From NCBI RefSeq assembly GCF_018603905.1, contig NZ_JAHFZZ010000024.1, positions 1 through 64,000 on the forward strand: 64,000 nucleotides of DNA, written 5' to 3'. Made by a program: the position numbers and the translations under genes. This document shows positions 43,682-51,451 of this stretch, piece by piece. Origin of the DNA: Nonomuraea sp. NEAU-A123 (lineage in GTDB: Bacteria; Actinomycetota; Actinomycetes; Streptosporangiales; Streptosporangiaceae). Below the pieces are notes generated by a model. That model was not told where the DNA came from and ran no database searches. It was given only the letters and a program-made list of their open reading frames with translations. Within the stretch, counting starts at the first letter, position 1. Each line of letters begins with the position of its first letter.

Positions 43682-45252
43682 CGCCGCACGTCGACCCCGA
43701 GCGGATGCGGCACATCAGCGACGAGGCGCTGCTCGGTGCGCTGGGCGCCACGAGCGTCGCCGAGGCCAGGAGCTGGCGGCGGGCCCGGCCGGTGCCCGCC
43801 GCGCTCGCCGCCGCCGGCGCGGACGAGCTCCTCGGGGCCGAGGTCGACTTCCTCGACAAGGGCCACGGCCGCTCCCGGCTGTACGGCTTCCACTACCTGC
43901 GCTGGATGACCCCGCTGATCACGGCCTACGCCGAGACCCGCGACCCGCGCTACGCCGCCGAGTGGGACCGCCTCTTCCGTCAGTGGTACGACGGCCGCGA
44001 CCAGGTCCAGGGCGACTGGCCGGGCCTCGACGTGATCTGGTACTCGCTCGGCGTGCGGGCCCGCGCCATGTACGTCACCGAGGCCCTGGCCGTCCTCGCC
44101 GACGAGCCCGCGCTGAGCGACGGATGCTGGCTGCGGATGATGAAGACCGTGCTCGGCGGCGCCCGCTGGGCCGCCGAGGAGCACGACGAGTTCAGGTACG
44201 GCAACTGGCAGTTCGCCACCGCCTGCGAGCTGCTGCACACCGCGAGAACCTTCGCCGACCTCCCCGAATCGGCCCACTGGGCCGCCGTCGCGACGGCCCG
44301 CGTCCTGGAACACCTGGAGCACGACGTACGGGCCGACGGCGGCCACCACGAACGCTCGCCCGGCTACCACGGCATGTGCCTCGAAGGGCTCGGCCGGGCC
44401 GCGGCCGTCGCACCCGAACTCGACGCGCACCCCCGCTACCAGGCCATGCGCCGCTGGCTGACGGTCCTCGCGACACCCGCCGGCTGGGTGCCGCACCTCC
44501 AGGACAGCGGCGTCGTCTGGCTCGACGGCGTCCAGCCCGCCGAAGGCTCGCACAACCTGGCGGCCAGCGGCTACGCGACCTTCCGGCACGACCACTTCCA
44601 CACGGTGATCAACTACGGCCCGTACATCGGTCACGAGCTGGAGCCGCACAGCCACCACGCCGCGCTCGACTTCGTGCTGTCCGGCTGGGGTGTGCCGCTG
44701 GCCTGGGAAGGGGGCGGCCCGCCGTCCTACGACGACCCCGGCTACTACGACTGGTACCAGGCGACCAGGGCCCACAACACCCTGCTGGTGCCCGGCCAGG
44801 AGTACACCGAGGACCGGCGCGCGGCCTGCGACCTGTTCTCCGTCACGCCGAAGGCCGACGTCTTCGCCGGGCACCACCACGGCTACAGCGCCCGCCACGA
44901 CCGCGAGATCCGCTTCGTCAAGGGCCCCTCGCCGTACTGGGTGATCACCGACCGGATCGACGCCGAGGCGATCTGGCAGATCCACGGCCTGTCGCCGTGG
45001 ACTCAGCGGGCCGGCGGATACGCCGGCGGCCGCGGCCCGGGAATCCTCGTCGTTCCCCTCGAACCGCCCGACGAGGTCCTGTACGGGACCGGCCCCGCGA
45101 GGATCCCCGACCCGCTGACCCGGACCGCCGAGTATGGCGAGATCCACTCGCTCGGCCTGCGCCGCCGCGACGGCCGCTTCACGGTGGGCGTCTTCCCCTA
45201 CCGCGACGAGCCGCCCTCGATCCCCGACAGATGGATGGTTCATGCTCATTGA
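43591..45252 (+). CDS. Heparinase II/III-like protein
   Basis: A 553-aa protein starting at the ATGA overlap with the dehydrogenase. An in-frame ATG at 43627 in the second repeat unit could be used instead. Residues 1-30 are the repeated leader. An (alpha/alpha)-toroid follows (~40-340, with DWPGLDVIWYSLGVRARAMYVTEAL and GNWQFATACELLHTA), then a beta-sandwich C-terminal part (RAHNTLLVPGQEYTEDRRAACDLF, GYSARHDREIRFVKGPSPYWVITDRID). This is the architecture of heparinase II/III and alginate-lyase-like enzymes. No signal peptide is seen, so it should act in the cytosol on imported uronate oligosaccharides. Confidence 0.82.
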   Translation: MSDVEKPAGETRMSHVEKPAGEAPTGYVEKPPHVDPERMRHISDEALLGALGATSVAEARSWRRARPVPAALAAAGADELLGAEVDFLDKGHGRSRLYGFHYLRWMTPLITAYAETRDPRYAAEWDRLFRQWYDGRDQVQGDWPGLDVIWYSLGVRARAMYVTEALAVLADEPALSDGCWLRMMKTVLGGARWAAEEHDEFRYGNWQFATACELLHTARTFADLPESAHWAAVATARVLEHLEHDVRADGGHHERSPGYHGMCLEGLGRAAAVAPELDAHPRYQAMRRWLTVLATPAGWVPHLQDSGVVWLDGVQPAEGSHNLAASGYATFRHDHFHTVINYGPYIGHELEPHSHHAALDFVLSGWGVPLAWEGGGPPSYDDPGYYDWYQATRAHNTLLVPGQEYTEDRRAACDLFSVTPKADVFAGHHHGYSARHDREIRFVKGPSPYWVITDRIDAEAIWQIHGLSPWTQRAGGYAGGRGPGILVVPLEPPDEVLYGTGPARIPDPLTRTAEYGEIHSLGLRRRDGRFTVGVFPYRDEPPSIPDRWMVHAH

Positions 45253-45979
45253 CGCAGACGCCATGCTCGGCCGGTACCCCCGCAGGGACACCGGCCCGGG
45301 CACGGTCACGGGGGCACTGGCCGGGATGGACCGCTTCGGCATCGCCGAAGCCGTGGTGAGCCACACCCTGTCATGGCTGCACGACCCCGGGACGGGCAAC
45401 CGGGAACTGCTCGGCCTGGTCGCGGCCGAGCCCAGGCTCCACCCGTGCTGGGTGATGCTCCCCGACACCTGCGGGGAGACGGGCACGCCCGCCCAGTTCG
45501 TCGGTGCTGCCCTCGACGGGGGCGTCCGCGCCGTGCGCGCCTACCCCGCCGACCACGGCTACGACCTGGCGGGCAGGGACGCGGCGCCGATGCTCGGCGC
45601 GATCGCCGAGGCCGGGCTGCCGCTGCTCGTGGACGCGCCGCAGGTCGGCTGGCCCGCCGTGGAGTCGATCGCGGCCGCGCACCCGGGCCTGCCGATCGTC
45701 GTCGGCTCGCTCGGCTACCGCCTGCTCAGGCAGGCGGCCGGCGTGCTGTCGCGCACCGGCAACGTGTACCTCGGGCTGGCCAACCTGTCCTCGCACCGCG
45801 GGCTCGAATGGCTCACCGAGCGGTACGGCGCGCACCGCCTCGTCTTCGGCACCGGGACCCCGCTGCGCGACCCGGCCGAGGCCGTCACCCGGCTGCTCTG
45901 GGCCGAACTGGACGACGACGCCGTGGCCGCCATCGGCTCCGGCACCCTGCTTGGCTTGCTCAAGGCGGAGGTCGCGTGA
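45242..45979 (+). CDS. Amidohydrolase-fold protein lacking metal ligands (predicted pseudoenzyme)
   Basis: A 245-aa TIM-barrel protein of the Amidohydro_2 type. The start lies inside the previous gene (11-nt overlap). The strand-1 DxHxH motif is LIDADAMLG, the strand-5 and -6 histidines are replaced (LPLLVDAPQVG; LPIVVGSLGYR), and the strand-8 Asp of 'GSDYP' is Gly (FGTGTPLRD). All usual metal ligands are therefore absent. It is followed by a paralogue with the full set, suggesting a regulatory or structural partner. Confidence 0.75.
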   Translation: MLIDADAMLGRYPRRDTGPGTVTGALAGMDRFGIAEAVVSHTLSWLHDPGTGNRELLGLVAAEPRLHPCWVMLPDTCGETGTPAQFVGAALDGGVRAVRAYPADHGYDLAGRDAAPMLGAIAEAGLPLLVDAPQVGWPAVESIAAAHPGLPIVVGSLGYRLLRQAAGVLSRTGNVYLGLANLSSHRGLEWLTERYGAHRLVFGTGTPLRDPAEAVTRLLWAELDDDAVAAIGSGTLLGLLKAEVA

Positions 45980-46029
45980 ACCCGCTTGTGTCCGCTCAAG
46001 GCGGAGGCCGCGTGAACCCGCTTGTGTCC
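45958..46029. repeat. Two tandem 36-bp units across the junction of the two amidohydrolase genes
   Basis: Units 45958-45993 and 45994-46029 differ at one base (GGTCGCG versus GGCCGCG). Each contains a GGCGGAGG ribosome site and the GTGA start/stop overlap, so the second gene has two complete in-frame initiation sites 12 codons apart. Same unit length as the repeat at 43574. Confidence 0.95.
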
Positions 46030-46818
46030 GCGTTGTGGGAGCGGCGGCCCCAGAGCGACGTCCGGATCGTCGACGCGCACGCGCACGCCGGCCCGTACAG
46101 CCTGTTCTTCATCCCCGACGCGGGACCGGAGGCGATGGTCCGGGTCATGGACCGGTGCGGCGTGTCGCACGCCGTCATCTCCAGTCACCTGGCGATCCAG
46201 CTCGACGCCGCCGCCGGCAACGCCGCCACCGCCGCGGCGGTCGACCTCGCGCCCGGCCGCTTCACCGGCTACCTGACCGTCAACCCCTGGCAGGACCCGG
46301 TGGGGGAGCTGGAGAAGTGGGGCGCCGACGAGCGCTTCGGCGGCATCAAGCTCCACCCCGACCTGCACGACTACCCGCTCACCGGCCCGCGCTACGCCCC
46401 GGTGTGGGAGTTCGCCCAGCGGACCGGCTGCCCCGTGCTCACCCACACCTATGACGGCTCGCCGTACAACGACCTGCCCATGGTGGATCACGTGGCGGCG
46501 GCCCACCCCGGCGTGGTGATCCTCGCGGGGCACTCGGGGGCCACCCCGCTCGGCTTCGAGGCCGCGATCGAGGTGGCGCTGCGGCGCCCCGGGGTGATAC
46601 TGGAGCTCTGCGGGTCTTTCAATACCGGCGCCGACATTTCCAGAATGGTGCGTGAAGTGGGCGCGGACCGGGTGGTGTACGGGTCCGACTTCCCGTTCAT
46701 TGATCTCCGGATGTCGCTCGGCCGGGTAATCTTCAGTGACCTTGCCGAGGACGACCGGGCGGCGGTGCTCGGCGGAACGATGACCCGCCTGCTTCGATGG
46801 CGTTCGGGACTGGGGTGA
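45976..46818 (+). CDS. Amidohydrolase family (Amidohydro_2) metal-dependent hydrolase
   Basis: 280 aa from the first GTG (45976), or 268 aa from the duplicated GTG at 46012. Metal-site motifs are complete: IVDAHAHAGPYS (HxH), GIKLHPDLHDY, PVLTHTYDGS, VILAGHSGAT and YGSDFPFIDL. Relatives include lactonases and decarboxylases such as fuconolactonase and LigI-type enzymes. Here it probably hydrolyses a lactone made by the dehydrogenase (inference). It is the presumed active partner of the ligand-less paralogue encoded before it. Confidence 0.88.
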   Translation: MNPLVSAQGGGRVNPLVSALWERRPQSDVRIVDAHAHAGPYSLFFIPDAGPEAMVRVMDRCGVSHAVISSHLAIQLDAAAGNAATAAAVDLAPGRFTGYLTVNPWQDPVGELEKWGADERFGGIKLHPDLHDYPLTGPRYAPVWEFAQRTGCPVLTHTYDGSPYNDLPMVDHVAAAHPGVVILAGHSGATPLGFEAAIEVALRRPGVILELCGSFNTGADISRMVREVGADRVVYGSDFPFIDLRMSLGRVIFSDLAEDDRAAVLGGTMTRLLRWRSGLG

Positions 46819-48143
46819 TCAAGAACATGGATCGGTTGCGTCCCGAGACATGGTCCAGGGTGGGGATCGGGGTGGTCGGCCCGCACGACCTCGTCGAGCA
46901 GATCGTGATGGTCGGCGCCGACCTGCCCGCCGCCGCCGACTGGCGACTGGTGGGCGCCCCGCACGCGGGGGAGCACGAGACGTACGAGAAGTTCTCGCGC
47001 ATCGCCGACAGCATCGACGTCGTGCTCTTCACCGGCCCGCTCCAGCACGACCTCGCCAGGCAGGCGGGCGAGCTGCCCGTCCCCGCCACGCACGTCCCGA
47101 TGAGCGGGGCCGCCCTCTACGCCAGCCTCCTGCGCGGGGTGCTCACCCAGGGCATCGACCCGGCCAGGGTGAGCATCGACTCGCTGCCCGCCGCCGACGT
47201 GGACGAGGCCTACAGCGAGATCGGGGTGAGCACCGCGGGCGTTCACTTGTCGGAGTACGACGAGCCCGAGTCCGTCCGCGGCTTCATCGGTTTCCACGAA
47301 CAGCTCTACCGGCAGGGCGCCACCACCGCGGCGCTGACCACGATAAGGAGCGTCGCCAAGGCGCTGACCGCCGCCGGAGTGCCCGCCCTGCGGATGACGC
47401 CGACCACACACACCCTGCGCCTGGCCCTCAACACCGCGGCCCTGCTCGGCACCGGCAGCAGGCTGGAGGAGGCGCAGATCGCCATCGTCGTGGTCGAGCT
47501 CGCCACCTCCTCGCGGCCCAGCTACTCGGGGCCCGGCAACTACTGGCAGCAGGAGCTCAAGCTCAAGCTGCACCAGGCGCTGCTGGCCGACGCCCGCCTC
47601 ATGGGGGCGACCGTGGCCCCCCGCGACGAGAACAGCTACGTCGTCACCGCCACCCTGGGCGCGCTCGGCCAGGCCACCGACGGGTTGCGGGCGGCGCCGT
47701 TCATGGACCGGATCCGCTCCGACACCGGCGTGGAGGTCGAGGTCGGCATCGGCCTGGGCAGCACCGCCAGGGACGCCGACGCCAACGCCCTGGTGGCGGT
47801 CGAGAAGGCGCGCAACGCGGGCGCGGCGGCGGCCTACCTGGTGGGCGTCGACGGCTCGGTTCTGTCCCTGCCGGTCCGCCGGCGCAGGCGCGTCGAGGCC
47901 GAACCCGCCGTCACCACCAAGGCCGCCAAGCTGCTGGAACGGCTGATCGAAGGGCTCGACGACGGGCCGGACGCGATGGTGGTGGACGCCGAGATCGTCG
48001 CCGACGTGCTGGCCATCGCGCCACGCAGCGCCCGCCGGGTGCTGCAGAGCCTGGCGGAGGAGGGGCTGGCCTGGCCCATACCTCCGGTCAAGGGCGCCCA
48101 GGCCGGCCGGCCGCGCCAGCCGTACCGGCTTGTGCGGGCCTAG
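46815..48143 (+). CDS. Regulator with degenerate GGDEF-like domain and C-terminal winged helix
   Basis: A 442-aa protein starting at the GTG at 46815, which overlaps the hydrolase stop (GTGA). The N-terminal ~130 residues resemble a PrpR-type or response-regulator-like sensor (ADSIDVVLFTGPLQHDLARQ, VPATHVPMSGAAL). The middle (~200-360) looks GGDEF/cyclase-like without the GGDEF signature; its end (GVEVEVGIGLGSTARDADANALVAVEKARNAG) is typical of that fold. The C-terminus (~375-440) has a winged helix (IVADVLAIAPRSARRVLQSLAEEGLAWPI). As last gene of the sugar operon it is probably its transcriptional controller. The combination is unusual. Confidence 0.65.
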   Translation: MIKNMDRLRPETWSRVGIGVVGPHDLVEQIVMVGADLPAAADWRLVGAPHAGEHETYEKFSRIADSIDVVLFTGPLQHDLARQAGELPVPATHVPMSGAALYASLLRGVLTQGIDPARVSIDSLPAADVDEAYSEIGVSTAGVHLSEYDEPESVRGFIGFHEQLYRQGATTAALTTIRSVAKALTAAGVPALRMTPTTHTLRLALNTAALLGTGSRLEEAQIAIVVVELATSSRPSYSGPGNYWQQELKLKLHQALLADARLMGATVAPRDENSYVVTATLGALGQATDGLRAAPFMDRIRSDTGVEVEVGIGLGSTARDADANALVAVEKARNAGAAAAYLVGVDGSVLSLPVRRRRRVEAEPAVTTKAAKLLERLIEGLDDGPDAMVVDAEIVADVLAIAPRSARRVLQSLAEEGLAWPIPPVKGAQAGRPRQPYRLVRA

Positions 48144-48173
48144 CCGCGTTTGGGCGTTGCGCGGGCTTGGCCA

Positions 48174-48197
48174 TGGTGTCCCCGGAGGACTTGAACC
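48174..48197 (-). other. tRNA 3'-end-like sequence
   Basis: On the minus strand a T-loop-like TTCAAGT is followed by CCTCC, a GGGGAC acceptor-like stretch and ACACCA, resembling the last ~24 bases of a tRNA with encoded CCA. The matching 5' T-stem, anticodon arm and acceptor strand are absent. It may be a leftover attachment site from integration into a tRNA gene, or chance. Confidence 0.3.
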
Positions 48198-48388
48198 CTT
48201 CGCCCATCTCCTGAGCAGCTTCGACGCTCCGTGGCTGGCCATCTCGTGCCCGGAATAGGCGTGCAGGTGGCCGCGCCCCGCCCCGCCCCGACGAGGACGG
48301 GCCCTACTGCGCCGAGCTGATCGAGACGCCACGGACGTGGCTCACCGCGACCATGAGCCGGGACCGGCCAGGCGAGCCGCCGCCGACC

Positions 48389-49168
48389 TCACCGGCCGCT
48401 GCCGGGCTGGTCGGCCGCCGCCTCACGCGACGACCGCCGGCCCCGCAACGCCGTCCAGCCGTGCCAGGCGAGCACGTAGCAGGCAAGTATCAACGCTGCT
48501 CCATCGGCCCCACCCAAGATCATGCTTCGTACCAGGTCGTAGTCGCTCACCGCGGCACGATCCGAGGCCGCTCCCCGAGTGGCGCCCGCTGCCATGGCCA
48601 GCACGGCCGCGGCCGGCACCACGCCGCGCGCCCGGCCCAGCACCACCCCCGGGCCCTGCCCAGGCTGGACCGGCGCTCGCCGGTACCACCGCACGAGCCA
48701 TCCGGCCAGGATCACCAGGCCGCCTGCCGAGCTGACGTACATCAGCATGTTGAACACCCGGTGCGCGCCGATGACCGGCTGCCGCAATGCCTGCCAGTGC
48801 GCCACCGCGAACCCGCCGACCTGCGTAAAGGCGTCCCAGAGCAAATGCGTGGCCATCCCGGCGAGCAGCGCGGCCACCACCGCCGCAGGCGTCGGCCGCG
48901 CCGGCTCCGGCAGCCGGACACGCAGCCCGGCAGGAGCCAGCGCGCTCAGCGGCGCCCGCAGCGCCTGGTGGAACACCACCAGCAGCACCACACCTGCCGG
49001 CAGACCCAGGACAAGCGGCCCCCACCACGCGTGCGTGCTCGCCGACGAGAACGGTAGCGGCAGATAGTACGGCGCGTCGGGCATCACGGCCCCGATGGCC
49101 AGCGCCGACGACGGCAACCATCGCCGCACCGGCAAGATCGCTGCAATATGGCTCACGGTGAAGGGCAC
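48389..49168 (-). CDS. DUF4184-family membrane protein
   Basis: A 259-aa integral membrane protein with the family start MPFTVSHIAAILP and conserved GAVMPDAPYYLP (~27-38), HLLWDAFTQ (~108-116) and an RVFN element. About six membrane segments. DUF4184 resembles YdjM-like metal-dependent membrane hydrolases by its His/Asp pattern, but function is unknown. It stands alone; the gap before it (48144-48388) holds only the tRNA-end-like sequence. Confidence 0.88.
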   Translation of the reverse strand: MPFTVSHIAAILPVRRWLPSSALAIGAVMPDAPYYLPLPFSSASTHAWWGPLVLGLPAGVVLLVVFHQALRAPLSALAPAGLRVRLPEPARPTPAAVVAALLAGMATHLLWDAFTQVGGFAVAHWQALRQPVIGAHRVFNMLMYVSSAGGLVILAGWLVRWYRRAPVQPGQGPGVVLGRARGVVPAAAVLAMAAGATRGAASDRAAVSDYDLVRSMILGGADGAALILACYVLAWHGWTALRGRRSSREAAADQPGSGR

Positions 49169-49652
49169 CCGCCATTATCGGCACCTCCCACCCGGACGAC
49201 GACCTTGATCGACAAGCCCCGGCCCTCGCCGTACCTTCCTCCCACTCCCGCTGGTGGTTGGCGACCGTGAGAGCGCCGAGTCGCAACTCGGCGAATCGGT
49301 CTGGGACAGAGCAAGTACTTTACTGGACTACCTGGAGGCACCCATGGTCCTCAGCGATCTTGTCCAGGATGGCGAGTGTCGTCGCTCATCGAAGTTGCAG
49401 TCGCTCGCGCTTGTTGTCATGAATGTGACTTGCATTGCTCGATGTCGCATTTTCTGCATAGCTTCGTGTCGTCCCGCAGATGGGATTTCGGCTGTGGACA
49501 GTGGTCCGCGGCATGGGGCCAGATTGGGACCCGCGCTAGCGACAGGGCGTTGACCTAGTGGGACGCTGTTCCCGGGAGGGGACAGTATCCAGATTCTGTC
49601 TGGTCGAGACCGTTCCGAAGATCGAAAAGTACGCCAAATAGCGATCCCAGAA
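49169..49652. other. Gene-poor stretch, ~480 bases
   Basis: No frame here has a ribosome site plus a recognisable domain. The composition is less GC-biased than the flanks. Two 16-bp near-identical stretches (CGCCAAATAGCGAT / CGCCATAGAGCGAT) occur around 49631 and 49656. It may be decayed sequence. Confidence 0.4.
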
Positions 49653-49964
49653 TCACGCCATAGAGCGATGCAAGTCACAGATGATGATCGCCGCGATCGT
49701 GGCATGACAGCCAGGCTCTAACGCCCTGTCCCGCTCATCGGTACGGTGATCCCGCTGATCGGCGGTGCGGTCCCGGGCATCCGCCGCCCGGTCCCGTGCG
49801 TCGGCATCGTCCTCATGCTCGGTCAGCTTCAGCTCCGACTCGCGGACCAGGCGCACGCGCTCTACGAGGGCGCGGTCCCGCGGACGGTGCTGTCGCTCGT
49901 CCTGGTCGGCCACCGTTCCTCGTGTCGGTGTCGGCGTCTGCGTCCACTCTGCCCAGGTGCGCAC
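49653..49964 (-). CDS. Small charged protein with RDRAAD-type heptads (doubtful)
   Basis: A reading of up to 103 aa with a run of Asp/Arg/Ala heptads (DARDRAADARDRTADQRD, then RTDERDRALE), as found in coiled-coil tails of some actinobacterial proteins. The start is unclear and there is no strong ribosome site. The last ~20 residues look unrelated. Either a small coiled-coil protein or a fragment of a larger signalling protein. Confidence 0.3.
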   Translation of the reverse strand: MRTWAEWTQTPTPTRGTVADQDERQHRPRDRALVERVRLVRESELKLTEHEDDADARDRAADARDRTADQRDHRTDERDRALEPGCHATIAAIIICDLHRSMA

Positions 49965-50128
49965 GGCGCCGCCTACCGTACGGCCCGATCACACCGTCCG
50001 CTGCGTCGAGACGACGCCGCCCACGCATCCCCGGCTGCCTTTCCTGAGCGGGAAACGGGTCCCGGCGCCGCCGCCGGCTGAGGTCGCGGGACGCCCGGGC
50101 GGCTTGACAGCCGCGGCGCAAGGTTACA

Positions 50129-50154
50129 TGGTTAGTTACAAGTGTAGCTAACCA
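50129..50154. promoter_or_regulatory. 26-bp operator palindrome of the YtrA-type GntR regulator
   Basis: TGGTTAG.TACA - AG - TGTA.CTAACCA: two 12-nt arms with one mismatch around a 2-nt centre, ending 20 bases before the GntR start. A TTGACA -35-like box lies at 50104-50109. YtrA-subfamily regulators bind such long palindromes at their own promoter, so autorepression of the GntR-ABC operon is expected. Confidence 0.75.
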
Positions 50155-50174
50155 GTTGGGCGGCTAAGCCAACG

Positions 50175-50549
50175 ATGGACGACGACCGACCGATCTTCCT
50201 TCAGATCGCCGAGCTGATCGAGAACTCGATCATCGACGGGTCGCTGGTGGAGGAGGCCCAGGTCCCGTCCACCAACGAGCTTGCCGCCTTTCACCGGATC
50301 AACCCGGCCACCGCGGCCAAGGGCGTCAACCAGCTCGTGTCGGAGGGAACGCTCTACAAGCGACGCGGCATCGGCATGTTCGTCGCCGGTGGCGCCCGGG
50401 CCAGGCTGCGCGAGCGGCGACGGGAACGGTTCACCGAACAGTACGTGGAACCCCTGCTCGCCGAGGCCCGCAAGCTCGGCATCGGCCACGACGAGCTGAT
50501 GAAGATGATCGATTCATTCGGTGCGGTTGTCGGGAGGGACCTGGGATGA
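50175..50549 (+). CDS. GntR-family regulator, YtrA subfamily
   Basis: A 124-aa protein: a winged helix (DDRPIFLQIAELIENSIIDGSLVEEAQVPSTNELAAFHRINPATAAKGVNQLVSEGTLYKRRGIGMFV, ~2-72) and the short helical YtrA dimerisation tail (~75-124). Its stop overlaps the ATPase start (ATGA). It probably represses its own ABC operon through the palindrome just upstream. YtrA regulators often answer cell-envelope antibiotics. Confidence 0.92.
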   Translation: MDDDRPIFLQIAELIENSIIDGSLVEEAQVPSTNELAAFHRINPATAAKGVNQLVSEGTLYKRRGIGMFVAGGARARLRERRRERFTEQYVEPLLAEARKLGIGHDELMKMIDSFGAVVGRDLG

Positions 50550-51451
50550 CGGCGGTAGTAACCGCACACGGGGTGACCAAGCGCTTTGGTGACGTCACGG
50601 CGCTCGACGCCGTGAGCTTCGCGCTGGCCGAGCACACGATCTACGGCCTGCTCGGGCGCAACGGGGCGGGCAAGACCACCCTGATGCAGATCCTCACCGG
50701 GCAGGCGTTCGCGTCGTCGGGGAACGTGTCGGTCTTCGACGCGCCACCGGTGGAGAACCCGGCCGTCCTGTCGAAGGTCTGTTTCGTCCGGGAGAGCCAG
50801 CGCTACCCCCACGTCTACACCGTGCGCCACGTCTTTCACACCGCACGCCGGCTGTTTGCGAACTGGGACGACACGTTCGCGCACGGCCTCGCCGCGGACT
50901 TCCAGCTACCGGCCGGGCGGCTGGTCCGCAGGCTCTCGCGGGGCATGCTGTCGGCCCTCGGCGTGACCGTCGGGCTGGCCGCGCGGGCGCCCCTGACGTT
51001 CTTCGACGAGCCGTACCTCGGGCTCGACCCGGCCGCCCGGCAGCTTTTCTACGACCGCCTGCTCGCCGACTACGCCGGGCATCCCCGCACCGTGGTGCTG
51101 TCCACCCACCTCATCGACGAGGTGAGCGATCTGGTCGAGCGGGTGCTGCTCATCGACCGTGGCCGGCTGCTGCTCGATGAGGACGCCGACGACCTGCGCG
51201 GGCGGGCGGTGGCGGCCACCGGACGGGCGGAGGCCGTGGACGGGTTCGCCGCCGGACGCACCGAGTTGCACCGCGAGCGGTTGAGCGGCCTGGTCCGGTC
51301 GACCATCCTCGGTGGGCTCGAACCGCACGCGAAGGCGCTCGCGCAGGCGCTGAACGTCGAGCTGGAGCCGCTGTCGTTGCAGCAACTCGTGGTCCGCCTG
51401 ACCGTACCGCCGACGACAACGGCGCCGGCGGACCGGGAGGCCGCCCGATGA
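50546..51451 (+). CDS. ABC transporter ATP-binding protein
   Basis: A 301-aa ATPase. Walker A is GLLGRNGAGKTTLMQIL (~34-50) and Walker B LTFFDEPYLGLD (~150-161), with the H-loop in VVLSTHLIDEVSD. The signature is degenerate (RRLSRGMLSALGVTVGLA, LSRGM for LSGGQ). This form is common in YtrA-associated exporters. The C-terminal ~90 residues form a family-specific tail. It overlaps genes on both sides by 4 nt. Confidence 0.93.
   Translation: MTAVVTAHGVTKRFGDVTALDAVSFALAEHTIYGLLGRNGAGKTTLMQILTGQAFASSGNVSVFDAPPVENPAVLSKVCFVRESQRYPHVYTVRHVFHTARRLFANWDDTFAHGLAADFQLPAGRLVRRLSRGMLSALGVTVGLAARAPLTFFDEPYLGLDPAARQLFYDRLLADYAGHPRTVVLSTHLIDEVSDLVERVLLIDRGRLLLDEDADDLRGRAVAATGRAEAVDGFAAGRTELHRERLSGLVRSTILGGLEPHAKALAQALNVELEPLSLQQLVVRLTVPPTTTAPADREAAR

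Noticed and set aside
43447..45486. A 679-codon minus-strand frame across the heparinase region
   Set aside because: It is antisense to two coupled genes with clear motifs, has no ribosome site and contains the 36-bp repeat as meaningless residues.
48174..48240. A complete tRNA gene on the minus strand
   Set aside because: Only the 3' T-loop and acceptor-like part fits; the 5' T-stem mismatches and no anticodon arm or 5' acceptor strand is found.
49254..49553. A 99-codon plus-strand frame in the gene-poor stretch
   Set aside because: The first ~30 residues look plausible, but the rest is Cys/Arg-rich with no start signal or domain; not enough to call a gene.
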